A DNA stretch of 64,000 bases from an uncultured Enterobacteriaceae bacterium (GCA_936920625.1 CAKZHC010000051.1:3768-67767); one strand, 5' to 3'; shown: positions 35,488 to 46,059, counted from the stretch's first letter. Numbers and translations: made by a program. Notes: generated by a model from the letters alone, not told the origin.

Positions 35488-38400
35488 ATGGCCAAGTTTT
35501 TTATCGATCGCCCCATTTTTGCTTGGGTAATCGCCATCATTATCATGCTGGCGGGCGCACTATCGATCATCAATCTGCCCGTTGAGCAATATCCCCAGGT
35601 TGCTCCGCCAGCAATTAAGATCCGGGCAATTTATCCTAGTGCAGACGCCAAAACGCTTCAGGATTCTGTCACTCAGGTGATTGAACAGAACATGAATGGA
35701 CTCGATGGCTTGATGTATATGGCCTCAAGTAGTGATTCATCGGGTACGCTGCAATTGACACTGACGTTTCAATCTGGGACCAATCCAGATATTGCTCAGG
35801 TGCAGGTACAGAATAAACTACAGCTGGCTATGCCATTGCTGCCACAAGAAGTGCAACAACAGGGTATTCAGGTAGAAAAATCATCCAGTAGCTTTCTGAT
35901 GGTGGCAGGTTTTATCAATACCAACGGCACTATGAATCAGAACGATATTGCAGACTATATTGCTTCAAATATCAAAGATCCTATCAGCCGGACGTCAGGT
36001 GTAGGAGACACTCAGATATTTGGTGCACAATATGCGATGCGCATCTGGCTCGACCCCCATAAACTCAACGATTACCAACTGACGCCGGTTGATGTGATCA
36101 ACGCACTGAAAATTCAAAATACTCAGATTGCTGCTGGTCAGCTGGGCGGTACACCTCCCGTACCAGGGCAGCAACTCAATGCCTCCATTATCGTTCAGAC
36201 ACGCCTGACAACCACCAAAGAGTTCGGCAAAATCTTTCTGAAAGTTAATAGCGACGGCTCCCAGGTACTATTGCGTGATGTGGCAAAAATTGAACTGGGG
36301 GGAGAAAACTACGAGATCATCGCCCGCTTTAATGGTGAACCAGCATCGGGCATCGGAATTATGATGGCCACAGGAGCAAATGCGCTGAACACTGCCGCCG
36401 CAGTGAAAGCGACTCTGGCAAAACTGGAACCCTTTTTCCCATCAGGGCTGAAAGTGGTTTATCCCTATGATACAACTCCCTTTATTACGATTTCAATTCA
36501 CGAGGTGGTCAAAACACTCTTTGAGGCGGTATTACTCGTTTTTCTCGTTATGTATCTGTTTTTACAGAGCTTTCGTACCACAATCATTCCAGCAATTACT
36601 GTGCCGGTGGTTCTGCTGGGAACATTCGCTATCCTTGCCGCTTTTGGTTACTCAATCAATACCCTGACGATGTTTGCAATGGTACTCGCTATAGGAATGT
36701 TGGTAGATGATGCGATTGTGGTGGTCGAAAACGTTGAACGTATTATGAGTGAAGAGGGCCTGTCACCCAGAGAAGCAACGCGAAAATCAATGGGACAGAT
36801 ACAGTCAGCGCTGGTAGGGATTGCTATGGTGCTATCAGCTGTATTTATTCCGATGGCATTCTTTGGTGGCTCAACAGGGGTAATATATCGTCAGTTCTCA
36901 ATCACTATCGTATCGGCAATGATTCTGTCAGTGATTGTGGCGATCATCCTGACCCCCGCACTCTGCGCCACTATGTTAAAACCTATAGAAAAAGGTTCTC
37001 ACGGTAAAACTTCAGGCTTTTTTGGCTGGTTTAATCAGATATTCGATAAAAGCAGCCATCATTACGTAAAATAGTGTAAGCCGCATTGTCCAGCGTACGG
37101 GCCGCTATCTGGTAATTTATCTGGTCATTGTCATTGGTCTGGGATATTTATTTATAAAACTCCCCTCCTCCTTTTTGCCCGAAGAGGACCAGGGCCTTCT
37201 GTTGGCTCAGGCACAATTGCCATCGGGCGCAACTCAGGAACGCACTCAAAAAGTGTTGGACCAGGTCACTCACTATTTTCTGACTAATGAAAAAAATGAC
37301 GTGAAATCAGTGTTCACTGTCAATGGTTTCGGCTTTGCAGGGCGCGGCCAGAATACCGGTATAGCTTTTGTCAGCCTGAAACCCTGGGATGATCGAAAAA
37401 ACAAAAAAGATAAAGTTCCTGCGATTGCAGCGCGGGCTACTAAGGCATTCAGTCAGATCAAAGACGCCATAGTTTTTCCATTCAACCTTCCAGCGATTAT
37501 CGAATTGGGTACTGCCACAGGATTCGATTTCGAACTGATAGACCAGGCTGGTCTCGGGCACGATAAGCTGACACAGGCGCGTAATCAGCTTTTAGGACTT
37601 ACAGCACAGCATCCCGATACTCTGATTGGTGTTCGCCCTAACGGGCTTGATGATACACCACAATACAAACTGACCATTGATCAGGAAAAAGCTTCTGCAC
37701 TAGGAGTTTCTCTGTCTGATATCAATACCACGATAGGAACATCCTGGGGTGGCAGTTATATTAATGACTTTATTGATCGTGGGCGGGTAAAAAAAGTTTA
37801 TGTAATGGCATTAGCGCAATATCGCATGCTGCCAGACGATATCAATAACTGGTTCGTACGTGCGAACAATGGTGTCATGGTTCCTGTCAGTACTTTCGCC
37901 AGTGGTAAGTGGATTTACGGCTCTCCACGTCTTGAACGTTATAACGGACTGCCTTCTATGGAAATTCTCGGCCAGGCAGCTCCTGGTAAGAGTTCCGGTG
38001 ATGCCATGAAACTCATGGAACAGCTTGCAAAACAATTACCAGAGGGCATTGGTTACGACTGGACAGGCATGTCCTATCAGGAGCGTTTATCTGGCAATCA
38101 GGCACCCGCCCTGATAGCCATTTCATTACTCGTAGTCTTTCTCTGCCTGGCCGCTCTTTGTGAAAGCTGGTCCATTCCATTTTCCGTCATTCTGGTAGTA
38201 CCGCTTGGTGTAATTGGAGCGGTAATTGCAACCTCTATGCGCGGATTTAGTAATGACGTTTATTTCCTGGTGGGTTTGTTAACAATCATTGGTCTTTCAG
38301 CTAAAAACGCCATCCTCATTGTGGAATTTGCCAAAGACCAAATGGAGATCGAGGGTAAAGGTTTGATAGAAGCTACGCTTACAGCCGCACGTATGCGTCT

Positions 38401-38623
38401 GAGACCCATTCTGATGACTTCGCTGGCATTTATTCTTGGAGTACTCCCCCTCGCCATCAGTTCCGGAGCGGGCTCTGGAGCACAGAATGCAGTAGGTACA
38501 GGCGTAGTGGGAGGAATGGTAACTGCAACTGTGCTCGCTATTTACTTTGTCCCTGTGTTCTTCGTGGTAGTACGACGCCGTTTCAGTAAGTACAGAAAAA
38601 ATTTGCAGACGCACTCAAATTAA
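35488..38623 (+). pseudogene. acrB: RND efflux pump AcrB, single frameshift
   Basis: Homologue of the inner-membrane proton-driven drug exporter. The first 528 codons run to HHYVK then TAG (37072-37074). One A too many in the run AAAA (37068-37071) is the cause; removing it gives YVNSVSRIVQRTGRYLV, as in AcrB, and the frame continues to 38623. Restored length about 1044 residues (E. coli 1049). The proton-relay aspartates are kept in GMLVDDAIVVVENV. Split proteins are unlikely to form a working trimer. The lesion is young compared with acrA. Confidence 0.95.
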
Positions 38624-39487
38624 CAGCCTCTGCCAATTATGACACTACAATTTAAGAGGTTTCTTTCGGGTTACCTCTTTTTACATCAACAGTAATTTAA
38701 CCAGAAAAATGCAGGACAGGATGAGAGAACAAGATTATCATATCTGTGCTATGATAAAATATTTATACTTTCTAAAGATATTACAAAAAAATTATTTAGC
38801 AAAAAATCCAGAAGTATTGCATATTGGTTTAATGCTGCTCATCATGTCATTGCTGGAATGACATAAGTTAGAGACAATTTCAAATAATTCATGTATCACG
38901 GATAGCAAATCTATATCATGATAGATGGGCTGCAATACCAAGGAGCCATAATTCCAACATCCAGATAACCCGGAAAAGGCCTGACATATAGTCAACCATA
39001 TAAATTATATGATTTCATTTTAATATCGCTATCAGAATTTCTTGTCAGGAGTTAATTGTCAAACACTGTCAAAATTTCTGATTTTTGATTTAACAGACAG
39101 CATAGTAACCATCAAGTGATTGCACCAGATAGATATAATAGACAATCTTTTTTCCAGGCCCTGGTTTTTATCGCAACAGTTACGGAATAAAGTTATAATA
39201 TGAGTATCGTGCTGACAGGAGCTATCTTAAATTCCTTCTATGATATCAATGTATCATCAGAGCAGAAAAAGTTAGCCATTCATCTTCTGGCGTACTCTTA
39301 TTCTTAATCATTTCATTAGAGGGCAATGCAGTCTGACTGCTAAATTGTAATTACGAGTTGCTTATAGTTCTGTTTCAATAATTAACGCTTTTAATTAAAG
39401 ATTAGGTCGTATTAAGTTATGGGACACATTTTCCCTAACTACTTATTGAACAATCTGATTAATTTTTTTGCTACAGGGGGGAAAAAG
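38624..39487. other. Gene-free region between acrB and tomB
   Basis: About 860 bp, A+T-rich. It should hold the tomB-hha promoter. Only a chance minus-strand frame of 67 codons (38792-38995) is present, with no recognised similarity. No RNA or repeat found. Confidence 0.4.
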
Positions 39488-39856
39488 ATGGACGAATACT
39501 CACCGAAAAGGCATGATATTGCTCAGCTAAAATTTTTGTGTCATAACTTGTATGATGCGAGTCTTGAAACACTGAACAACTCACATCATGGTTGGATTAA
39601 TGACCCAACGTCTGCCTTTAATCTACAACTCAATGAGTTAATTGAGCATATTGCAAATTTAACAATGAGCTACAAGATAAAGCATCTTGAAGACAGTGTA
39701 ATGATTGCCAAAATTGATCATTATCTGGACAGCACATTTATGCTTTTTAGTAGCTACGGGATTAATGCTCAGGAATTACAATGCTGGCAACATTTAGCAG
39801 AGACGTTGTTCAGGTTTTTTGACGAGGAGTGTGTGAACTGCTTTTTGCATGCATAA
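39488..39856 (+). CDS. tomB: Hha toxicity modulator TomB (YbaJ)
   Basis: 122 residues starting MDEYSPKRHDIAQLKFLCHN (start at 39488 after GGGGGAAAAAG); the frame is open 23 codons upstream but the E. coli protein starts here. NDPTSAFNLQLNELIEHIA and DSTFMLFSSYGINAQELQ are conserved, the C-terminus diverges. It is the antitoxin-like partner that promotes oxidation of Hha. It is followed by hha after 44 bp, the standard tomB-hha order. Confidence 0.94.
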   Translation: MDEYSPKRHDIAQLKFLCHNLYDASLETLNNSHHGWINDPTSAFNLQLNELIEHIANLTMSYKIKHLEDSVMIAKIDHYLDSTFMLFSSYGINAQELQCWQHLAETLFRFFDEECVNCFLHA

Positions 39857-39900
39857 GCTACACATACCAGTAACTTATTATTTTTATTATGGTTTAAAAC

Positions 39901-40119
39901 ATGACTGAAAAAGCCCTTACCAAAAACGACTATCTGTTGCGCCTGCGCAAATGCCGTTCAATTGATACGCTTGAACGAGTTATTGAAAAAAATAAATATG
40001 AATTATCAGACGAAGAGCTTGCTGTGTTTTATTCTGCCGCTGATCATCGGCTGGCTGAATTGACCATGAATAAGTTATACGACAAAGTGCCAGTCTCTGT
40101 CTGGAAGTATGTTCGCTGA
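39901..40119 (+). CDS. hha: Hemolysin-expression modulator Hha
   Basis: 72 residues, 77% or so identical by eye to E. coli Hha over its length (LTKNDYLLRLRKCRSIDTLE, then ELSDEELAVFYSAADHRLAE). Hha partners H-NS to silence horizontally acquired genes and virulence loci and is the toxin of the tomB-hha pair. Retained intact downstream of tomB. Confidence 0.96.
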   Translation: MTEKALTKNDYLLRLRKCRSIDTLERVIEKNKYELSDEELAVFYSAADHRLAELTMNKLYDKVPVSVWKYVR

Positions 40120-40167
40120 TAGCTGATAGTAAATATAACGAACGATGTTACATAAAGGCTGAATGGC

Positions 40168-40277
40168 GGAAGCTCTGCCAGCTGCATCCCGGCACACACA
40201 TCATCTGCTGCGGCTGCTTTCTTCCGAACCTGACCGGATTCACAGATTAGCATTGCGGGAGAACCAACAGAGCTTCC
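40168..40277 (-). ncRNA. ffs: 4.5S RNA, signal recognition particle RNA
   Basis: 110-nt RNA read from 40277 to 40168. It aligns with E. coli 4.5S RNA throughout: GCTCTGTTGGTTCTCCCGCA, the GGTCAGGTTCGGAAGAAAGC apical domain with the GGAA tetraloop that binds Ffh, then GCAGATGATG and TGTGCCGGGATGCAGCTGGC. The two ends pair (GGAAGCTCTG with CAGAGCTTCC) and differ from E. coli by compensated changes, as does one apical pair (T-A for C-G). The position next to atl is the same as in E. coli. Confidence 0.95.
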
Positions 40278-40306
40278 ATAGGCACCCTAAAATTCAGGGC
40301 CCAAGC

Positions 40307-40335
40307 ATTATCAATGAAGCTCCTGGCAATTGCAA
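40307..40335 (-). promoter_or_regulatory. ffs promoter
   Basis: Minus strand: -35 TTGCAA (40330-40335), 17-bp spacer, -10 GATAAT (40307-40312), then a G+C-rich discriminator (GCTTGGGCCC), typical of stringently controlled stable-RNA promoters. Predicted transcription start gives a leader of about 22-24 nt before mature 4.5S RNA, which in E. coli is removed by RNase P. Confidence 0.6.
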
Positions 40336-40432
40336 GCATCGGTGCATTCGGGCACCACCGTTGTTTCCATGCCCCTTTTTCTCGCTACGAGTAACACCTG
40401 CAAGTAACACGTTAAACACACCTTCATCATCT

Positions 40433-40768
40433 ATGTCAGATAAAAAAATTTTAACGAAATATTGCCCGCAAGAGTTCCGCCAGCGCGTCTGGCAGGTGCT
40501 GATGGCTGTCCCATATGGCAGAGTTGCAACCTACGGTGATATAGCCAGGCTCGCAGGCACACCCAGAGCAGCCCGGCAGGTAGGAGCTATTCTTAAATGT
40601 CTGCCCAAAGAGAGCACGCTGCCATGGCATCGTATCGTCAACCATCAGGGGAGCATCTCACTCACTGGAACCGCCAGAGAACGCCAGCGCACTACTTTAG
40701 TGGCAGAAGGCGTTATCGTCACTCCTCAGGGCAAAATTTCACTAACCCGTTATCGCTGGATAATATAA
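40433..40768 (+). CDS. atl: Alkyltransferase-like protein Atl (YbaZ)
   Basis: 111 residues from the ATG at 40433. Homologous to the DNA-binding domain of O6-alkylguanine transferases: VPYGRVATYGDIARLAGTP, RAARQVGAIL, then LPWHRIVNHQGSIS. Tryptophan replaces the acceptor cysteine of the PCHR motif, the hallmark of ATL proteins, which flag alkylated bases for nucleotide excision repair rather than repairing them. The frame continues upstream to 40163, but that part covers ffs antisense and is not credible as coding. Confidence 0.92.
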   Translation: MSDKKILTKYCPQEFRQRVWQVLMAVPYGRVATYGDIARLAGTPRAARQVGAILKCLPKESTLPWHRIVNHQGSISLTGTARERQRTTLVAEGVIVTPQGKISLTRYRWII

Positions 40769-40850
40769 AATTCTGCTGAACACACGGTGAGTTGCCCATG
40801 CAAACTTTTATTGCATCGCGAACAGATAGTAAACAAAGAAATGTCTCACT

Positions 40851-41351
40851 TTAAGGGGCATCTGAAGCCGTGTCAGATGCCGCAGGCACCGCTTTATTAG
40901 GCACGAGCACTAGCTTCAGATCCTGCATCGTGCCCCCTCGCTTAGCCACTGGTTCAACTTTTTCAGGGACGAAAGCCAATTGACCATCCGTAGTTATTGC
41001 TGCACTGAGGATAGCATTTGCTCCTAGTTTAATATCTGCTGGATCATAGGGCAGTTCGAAATTAAATGGCGACTGTTTGTCTTGTGTTGTGACAACCTGC
41101 CGGGATACGATGGCTACAGGCCCCCCTCCCTGTGATAGCTCAGAAATCGTTACTGTCAATTGAGAGTTTAATGGCAGTTTGACGTTTTTCGGAATCAAAA
41201 TTGAACCCCTGACCATTTTCTTATTATGAGGCACACTCTGCTCGCCACTCGTTGCCTCCGATACCACGGCAGATGCGCCTTTACCGTCGTTAGCATTGCA
41301 AGAAAAAATTACTGTCAGGGCAGCCCCACTCAATAAATGCCATAATTTCAT
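40851..41351 (-). CDS. ybaY: Lipoprotein YbaY
   Basis: 166 residues. N-terminal MKLWHLLSGAALTVIFSC is a lipoprotein signal with C18 as the lipidated residue; the -1 and -3 residues (S, I) are acceptable but not ideal. The conserved YbaY/YscW-type beta domain has LPLNSQLTVTISELS and SPFNFELPYDPADI. E. coli role is unclear. Divergent from tesB as in E. coli. The start at 41351 is preceded by AAGGAG; an upstream 11-codon extension is unlikely. Confidence 0.9.
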   Translation of the reverse strand: MKLWHLLSGAALTVIFSCNANDGKGASAVVSEATSGEQSVPHNKKMVRGSILIPKNVKLPLNSQLTVTISELSQGGGPVAIVSRQVVTTQDKQSPFNFELPYDPADIKLGANAILSAAITTDGQLAFVPEKVEPVAKRGGTMQDLKLVLVPNKAVPAASDTASDAP

Positions 41352-41556
41352 TGACAACTTCTCCTTATGAACAGCGTTAGTCAAAGCATTAGAATAAAAA
41401 AACTGCTATGCATTATGTTTTTAATCCTGGCACAAATTACTTTTTTTGCAGATTAAGCACGCAGAAAGTTTTCAGACCTGATCTCTCCTTGTTGAGGGAT
41501 TGCCGAAATAGGTCAAATTATGCAAACTTAACTTTCAATAATTAAGGAAGGGGTTC

Positions 41557-42429
41557 ATGAGCCAATCGCTGGACAATTTATTATTTCTTCTTCGCCCTGA
41601 AAAGCTGGAAGAAGGTTTATTTCGTGGCCAGAATGAGGATTTTGGGCTAGACAGGGTTTTCGGTGGCCAGGTAGTTGGACAGGCAATCTATGCTGCCGGG
41701 CAGACTGTGCCTGGCAAACTGACTATTCACTCTTTACATTGCTATTTTCTGCGTCCCGGAGACAACAAAAAACCTATTATTTTCCAAGTTGAGGTACTGC
41801 GTGACGGTAAAACTTTCAGTACCCGCCGCACCTGCGCCATCCAAAATGGTCTGCCCATCTTTTATATGACAGCATCGTTTCAGAGAGCAGAACACGGTTT
41901 TGAACATCAGAAAACGATGCCACAAGTAACGAGCCCTGATGAATTACCCGACGAAAAAAGCATGCTAGGGCAATTAGCGCACCTGTTACCCGAGGCAAAA
42001 TATGACCGATTTCTGGCTGAAAGACCATTTGAAGTCAGGCCAGTGAACTTCTATCATCCCTTTGGCGGATATACCGGAGAACCGTGTCGTAACATCTGGT
42101 TTCGTGCGAATGGTAAAGTGCCTCGTAATGAATACATGCATCTGTCTCTCCTTGGTTATATATCTGATTACAATCTGCTACCCGTTGTACTTCAGCCTCA
42201 CGGGAAAGGTTTTCTGGAACCAGACATTCAGATAGCCACTATAGATCACGCAATGTGGATCCATCGGCCTTTTGATATTAATGACTGGTTACTTTACAGC
42301 ATAGAGAGTACTTCAGCTTCCGGTGCTCGTGGTTATGTGCGCGGAGAGTTTTATACGCAAAATGGCACACTAGTTGCCTCTGTAACTCAGGAAGGCGTAG
42401 TCCGCTGTATATCCGTAAAATCTGGCTGA
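41557..42429 (+). CDS. tesB: Acyl-CoA thioesterase II TesB
   Basis: Double-hotdog thioesterase hydrolysing medium and long acyl-CoAs; 290 residues (E. coli 286). It starts MSQSLDNLLFLLRPEKLEEG; GRVFGGQVVGQAIYAA and the LHSLHCYFLRPGD-type motif define the first hotdog; DHAMWIHRPFDINDWLLY holds the catalytic Asp of the second. AAGGAAGGGG precedes the ATG. E. coli amtB-glnK, mdlAB, cof, queC and fadM, which follow towards ybaV, are absent. Confidence 0.96.
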   Translation: MSQSLDNLLFLLRPEKLEEGLFRGQNEDFGLDRVFGGQVVGQAIYAAGQTVPGKLTIHSLHCYFLRPGDNKKPIIFQVEVLRDGKTFSTRRTCAIQNGLPIFYMTASFQRAEHGFEHQKTMPQVTSPDELPDEKSMLGQLAHLLPEAKYDRFLAERPFEVRPVNFYHPFGGYTGEPCRNIWFRANGKVPRNEYMHLSLLGYISDYNLLPVVLQPHGKGFLEPDIQIATIDHAMWIHRPFDINDWLLYSIESTSASGARGYVRGEFYTQNGTLVASVTQEGVVRCISVKSG

Positions 42430-43469
42430 ACATTACTATTGTAAGCGAACCTCAACAGTAAGAATAAAAAAAGCGGGATAACCTGAGAACAGCTTTCACA
42501 TTAGCGCCGAACAGGTAAATCACACATTTAAAATATTTTAATAAAAGTGCCCTGTTACCCAGCAAATCGCTAACTTCTGTAGGAATAATAATCCTTCTGC
42601 GACGCATGCTCAATTCTGTCAACAGACAACTATCTTAGTTCCATACAATAGTTACTCTCTGAAGAGTGACTGAAATCTGGTTCAATATCGAGAGGACAAC
42701 AGCTGAAAATGGAATCATCATAAAAGGTATTCATTCCAGCAAAAATTATGAGCATAACCAGTGTGGTACAAATTAGCACTATTTCTTTCTGTCTTAACAT
42801 ATCTTGCAAAACGATACCCCTGCATACAACATCCTGCTTCTGGCTCCTGTATTACTAATTCATAATTATAAAAATAAAAGATATCTAAAAAATTATGGCA
42901 GTAATTTAGGCTGCTATTTTTATATACCATAGTATTCTAAAAGTGTATTGTGCCAGAAACTTAATAATTATTAGTTTAAAGGATAAATAAATACTGATCT
43001 GTTATTTTATCTACCCTATATTCAGTATCGATTCCAGAGATATGGCCATGAAAATAAATACTGACCGTGCATTGATTATTGCTGGTCACTGAACCGGACA
43101 ACGTTATTTTCTGGGTGATATCGCAATCATACTCACCCGTGTGTTTTTGCTTATAGTGTATCTGAAGACCCCAGCTGATAACCACAGACAGCCGTCATTG
43201 ATGATAATATTGGGCATCATCAATATTAGTCATATATCTCCAGTCTGTTTAAAAATAGTTATCCGCAGTCGCCACTATGTGTATTTTTTCTTAGAAAATT
43301 CTAAGCTCATTAAGACGTTGTTACGTATCAATACTGATTGCCAACCACATACTGTGGTGATAGTTAATTCACTCCTTATCCAGAAATAAGGTCACACCAA
43401 CTGGTGTGACCCGGGTGTTATTAATGCCTTGTTTATGCTTATGACTGATAAGCCAGGAAGCAATTAAGG
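42430..43469. other. Gene-poor region replacing the amtB to fadM interval
   Basis: About 1 kb. The only frame worth noting is minus-strand 42976-43185 (63-69 residues, GTG start, EYDCDITQKITLSGSVTSNN, then two cysteines in all). It looks compositionally protein-like and may be the tail of a lost exported protein. No trace of amtB, glnK, mdlA, mdlB, cof, queC or fadM was recognised. Confidence 0.35.
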
Positions 43470-43817
43470 TTACAGCTTCACTTTAGACAAATTGCGTTCC
43501 ACCAGCGTACTGCCAATTCCCGGAACCTCCCGTAATTGTTCAATAGCAGTGTAAGGGCCGTACTGCTCACGGTAACTAACAATGGCTTCCGCTTTTTTAA
43601 TACCGATGCCATCGAGTGCAGCCGCCAGCTCAGATGCACTGGCATTGTTAATACTGACCTGCCCCTCGTTATCTGAAATCGCTCTATTTTCGACTTCCTT
43701 TTCCACAGAAATTGTCTCTGTTTTACCCTAGGTTGTCTGTTCTGCGGCGTATACCGGCCCTGAGCCAATTGCCATCAGAAAACCCCAAATTAATGCTGAA
43801 ATCGTTGGTCTATCCAT
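43470..43817 (-). pseudogene. ybaV: Exported helix-hairpin-helix protein YbaV with an amber stop
   Basis: The ATG at 43817 opens a signal peptide (MDRPTISALIWGFLMAIGSG, then PVYA-AEQTT) and the frame then meets TAG at 43728-43730. The same frame continues without shift to 43470 with VSINNASASELAAALDGIGI, KKAEAIVSYREQYGP and VPGIGSTLVERNL, the ComEA-like HhH DNA-binding domain of YbaV. Total 115 codons plus stop (E. coli 123). CAG to TAG in a CCAGG context explains it. The HhH part could be made from an internal start but would lack export. Confidence 0.88.
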
Positions 43818-44013
43818 ACTGTTTCTCCACTATATTACACAGTGGATACAACCTTAACCAGCGTACCAGATTGCCGCAAAACGGGGATTCTGATTCAGGA
43901 AAAAGGCCCGCAGGACATCATCATCATTACAACTCGCTACACAACTCATTACGTGTAGCATCACAAAACAGAAAAAGGGACAACAAGACCGGTCCCTTTA
44001 CGAGCAGTTTTGA

Positions 44014-45882
44014 TTATTGCGTGGCTATGCCAGACCCATATTGTATCTTCGCTTCTCGGCGTAGATTGTTCAGTAGTGATTCAAAAGCCATTTGGCCATT
44101 ATTGTTTATCTCCTGGCTTTTGAGGGTTTGTTCCACCATTTTTGATGTTTTACCTGGTTCAATCCTGTCCAGTGCTAACAGTACAACATTACCCTCATTA
44201 TCTTCACTGATGCCGTAAGACGCTCTATCTTTCGCTGGTGCAGGTAAATTAAAAGCAGCCTGGGCAATTAAAGAGCTGTCACTGCGGTTCAGAATTTTGC
44301 GATCACTAAATTTCAGGCCTGATGTTCTGAGCGCATTGGCCCCCTGCCCTGCCGTGAGTTCGGCGACAATTTTTTCTGCCTGTGTTCTGGCTTCCTTAAG
44401 CGCTTTATCATGAAGAAGTGAGTTGGTAATTTTAGCCTGTACCTCAGACAACGGTTTCAGTACTTCTGGTTTATGTTTAGCGATACGTAGCACAAATGAC
44501 CTGTCTCCTTCTGCCGTGATGAGTTCAGAGTTCTTACCCGCTGAGCTGTGATCTTCTAACAGGCTGCCATTAAATATCACCTCCTTTACTGGCTCAAAAT
44601 TAAGCTCCTTTGGTACAGAGTCACGGGTAAACCACCCGGTTTCCATAACCTTGACACCCTGCACCCGCCCGGCAGCTTCTAAAGAGCTGTTATCGTTTCT
44701 GGCGGCATCATATACCTGCCCTTGTAAGCGATTATAGGTATCCAGCGCCTTTTCATGCTGTATTTTTTTGGCAAGCTGATTACGTATTTTAGAAAGCGGT
44801 TTGATCTGCTCAGGTACAATGTCATCAAGGCGTGCGATAATAAAACCAGTTGAATAGGGAATAACATCTGTGATCTGACCCTTTTTTGTCACTTTCGCAT
44901 TTTTTAACTCGTCCGGTAAGGTCTGCGGCTCATACCAGCCAATATCTCCCCCTTTTGACGCAGTATAGGTGTCAGTAGATTTGTCTTTAGCCAGCGTGGC
45001 AAAATTTTTACCCTTCTTTAGGTCCGCCAGAATAGCCTCTGCCTCTGCTTTTGTTGCAGACCGGATAATACTGAAACGCATGCGCTGCGGCTGGGTATAC
45101 TGCTGCTTGTGCTTTTCATACCAGCTCTGGATTTCATTTTGATGCACCGGTTCCTGCAGGTTTGCTGCATCCAGCTTGATATAACTCACCCGAAACTGTT
45201 CGGGGGCCATAAAGTCCCGCTTATTCTGTTGGTAGTAGCTATTTATCTCCTCTTTAGTGACATGTTGTCTGGCAACCAGAGCATCAGTATGAATAGTCGC
45301 CTGGCGTACAACGCGCTGCTCAGTCAGCAGAGTACTTAGCGTGCTTGCCTCGTCTTCCAACAGAAAATCAGTACCGATGATCAAATTTTGCAATTGCTCT
45401 CTGACCATATAGTCACGCAAATTTTTCACAAACTCATCTGCTGTATAACCACGTATGGCGAGCTGGGAATTATATTGTGCATTGTTAAATTTACCGTCGA
45501 CCTGAAAGATTGACTGACTCAAAATAAGTTGCGTTATCTGTTCATCGCTAACCAACAGACCCATTTTATGCGCATACTGGTTAAGTAACTTTTCATCTAT
45601 TAATTGTGAAAGTACTTGCTGACGCAGTAGTTTCAGATACTCTTCGTTACTGGCAAGATCAGAAAAATGTCCGCCCATATTCTGTAATTGTGAACGCTGA
45701 CCAGTAAAATCCTGGTCAAGTTGCGCGCGACTTATTCTATCGCCATTGACTTTTGCGGCATAATCAGGATGACTGCCCGGCAAATAATTGCTCACGCCAG
45801 TTAACACGAATGTTAGAATAATCACACCTAGTAGAACTTTGAGCACTATATGCCCTGACATCGCACGTAGATTGTCCATCAT
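44014..45882 (-). CDS. ppiD: Periplasmic folding chaperone PpiD
   Basis: Inner-membrane-anchored periplasmic chaperone next to the Sec translocon; 622 residues (E. coli 623). The start at 45882 (MMDNLRAMSGHIVLKV) matches E. coli and contains the single N-terminal anchor (VLLGVIILTFVLTGV). SurA-like N domain follows, then a parvulin-like domain near 265-360 (FATLAKDKSTDTYTASKGGD), and a C-terminal domain. Lies between ybaV and hupB as in E. coli. Confidence 0.95.
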   Translation of the reverse strand: MMDNLRAMSGHIVLKVLLGVIILTFVLTGVSNYLPGSHPDYAAKVNGDRISRAQLDQDFTGQRSQLQNMGGHFSDLASNEEYLKLLRQQVLSQLIDEKLLNQYAHKMGLLVSDEQITQLILSQSIFQVDGKFNNAQYNSQLAIRGYTADEFVKNLRDYMVREQLQNLIIGTDFLLEDEASTLSTLLTEQRVVRQATIHTDALVARQHVTKEEINSYYQQNKRDFMAPEQFRVSYIKLDAANLQEPVHQNEIQSWYEKHKQQYTQPQRMRFSIIRSATKAEAEAILADLKKGKNFATLAKDKSTDTYTASKGGDIGWYEPQTLPDELKNAKVTKKGQITDVIPYSTGFIIARLDDIVPEQIKPLSKIRNQLAKKIQHEKALDTYNRLQGQVYDAARNDNSSLEAAGRVQGVKVMETGWFTRDSVPKELNFEPVKEVIFNGSLLEDHSSAGKNSELITAEGDRSFVLRIAKHKPEVLKPLSEVQAKITNSLLHDKALKEARTQAEKIVAELTAGQGANALRTSGLKFSDRKILNRSDSSLIAQAAFNLPAPAKDRASYGISEDNEGNVVLLALDRIEPGKTSKMVEQTLKSQEINNNGQMAFESLLNNLRREAKIQYGSGIATQ

Positions 45883-46031
45883 GGGATGACACCACTCCGT
45901 TATAGTTTGAAAGTAAATCTTAACAGTCAAGGCCGGCAGCTCCTGAAATTTATCTGACGCCCCGATAACGTTTTTAATTCCACATATGATATGACACTAC
46001 AAAGAGAGGTGTCACTGCCAGATAAAATAAA

Positions 46032-46059
46032 AAGGCACATCACTTTTTTGATGTGCCTT
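46032..46059 (-). terminator. Intrinsic terminator of hupB
   Basis: An 11-bp perfect stem AAGGCACATCA/TGATGTGCCTT with a 6-nt loop. On the minus strand it is followed by a T-rich run (TTTATTTTATC). It lies about 75 bp past the hupB stop and separates hupB from ppiD. Confidence 0.9.

Noticed and set aside
38792..38995. 67-codon minus-strand gene between acrB and tomB
   Set aside because: No ribosome binding site, no similarity recalled, and random frames of this size are common here.
40163..40432. Long N-terminal extension of atl
   Set aside because: The region is antisense to the 4.5S RNA and its promoter, and the extension has no protein-like conservation.
42976..43185. Small exported or membrane gene
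   Set aside because: The frame begins at a GTG right after a stop, without a ribosome binding site or recognised family; treated as possible debris only.
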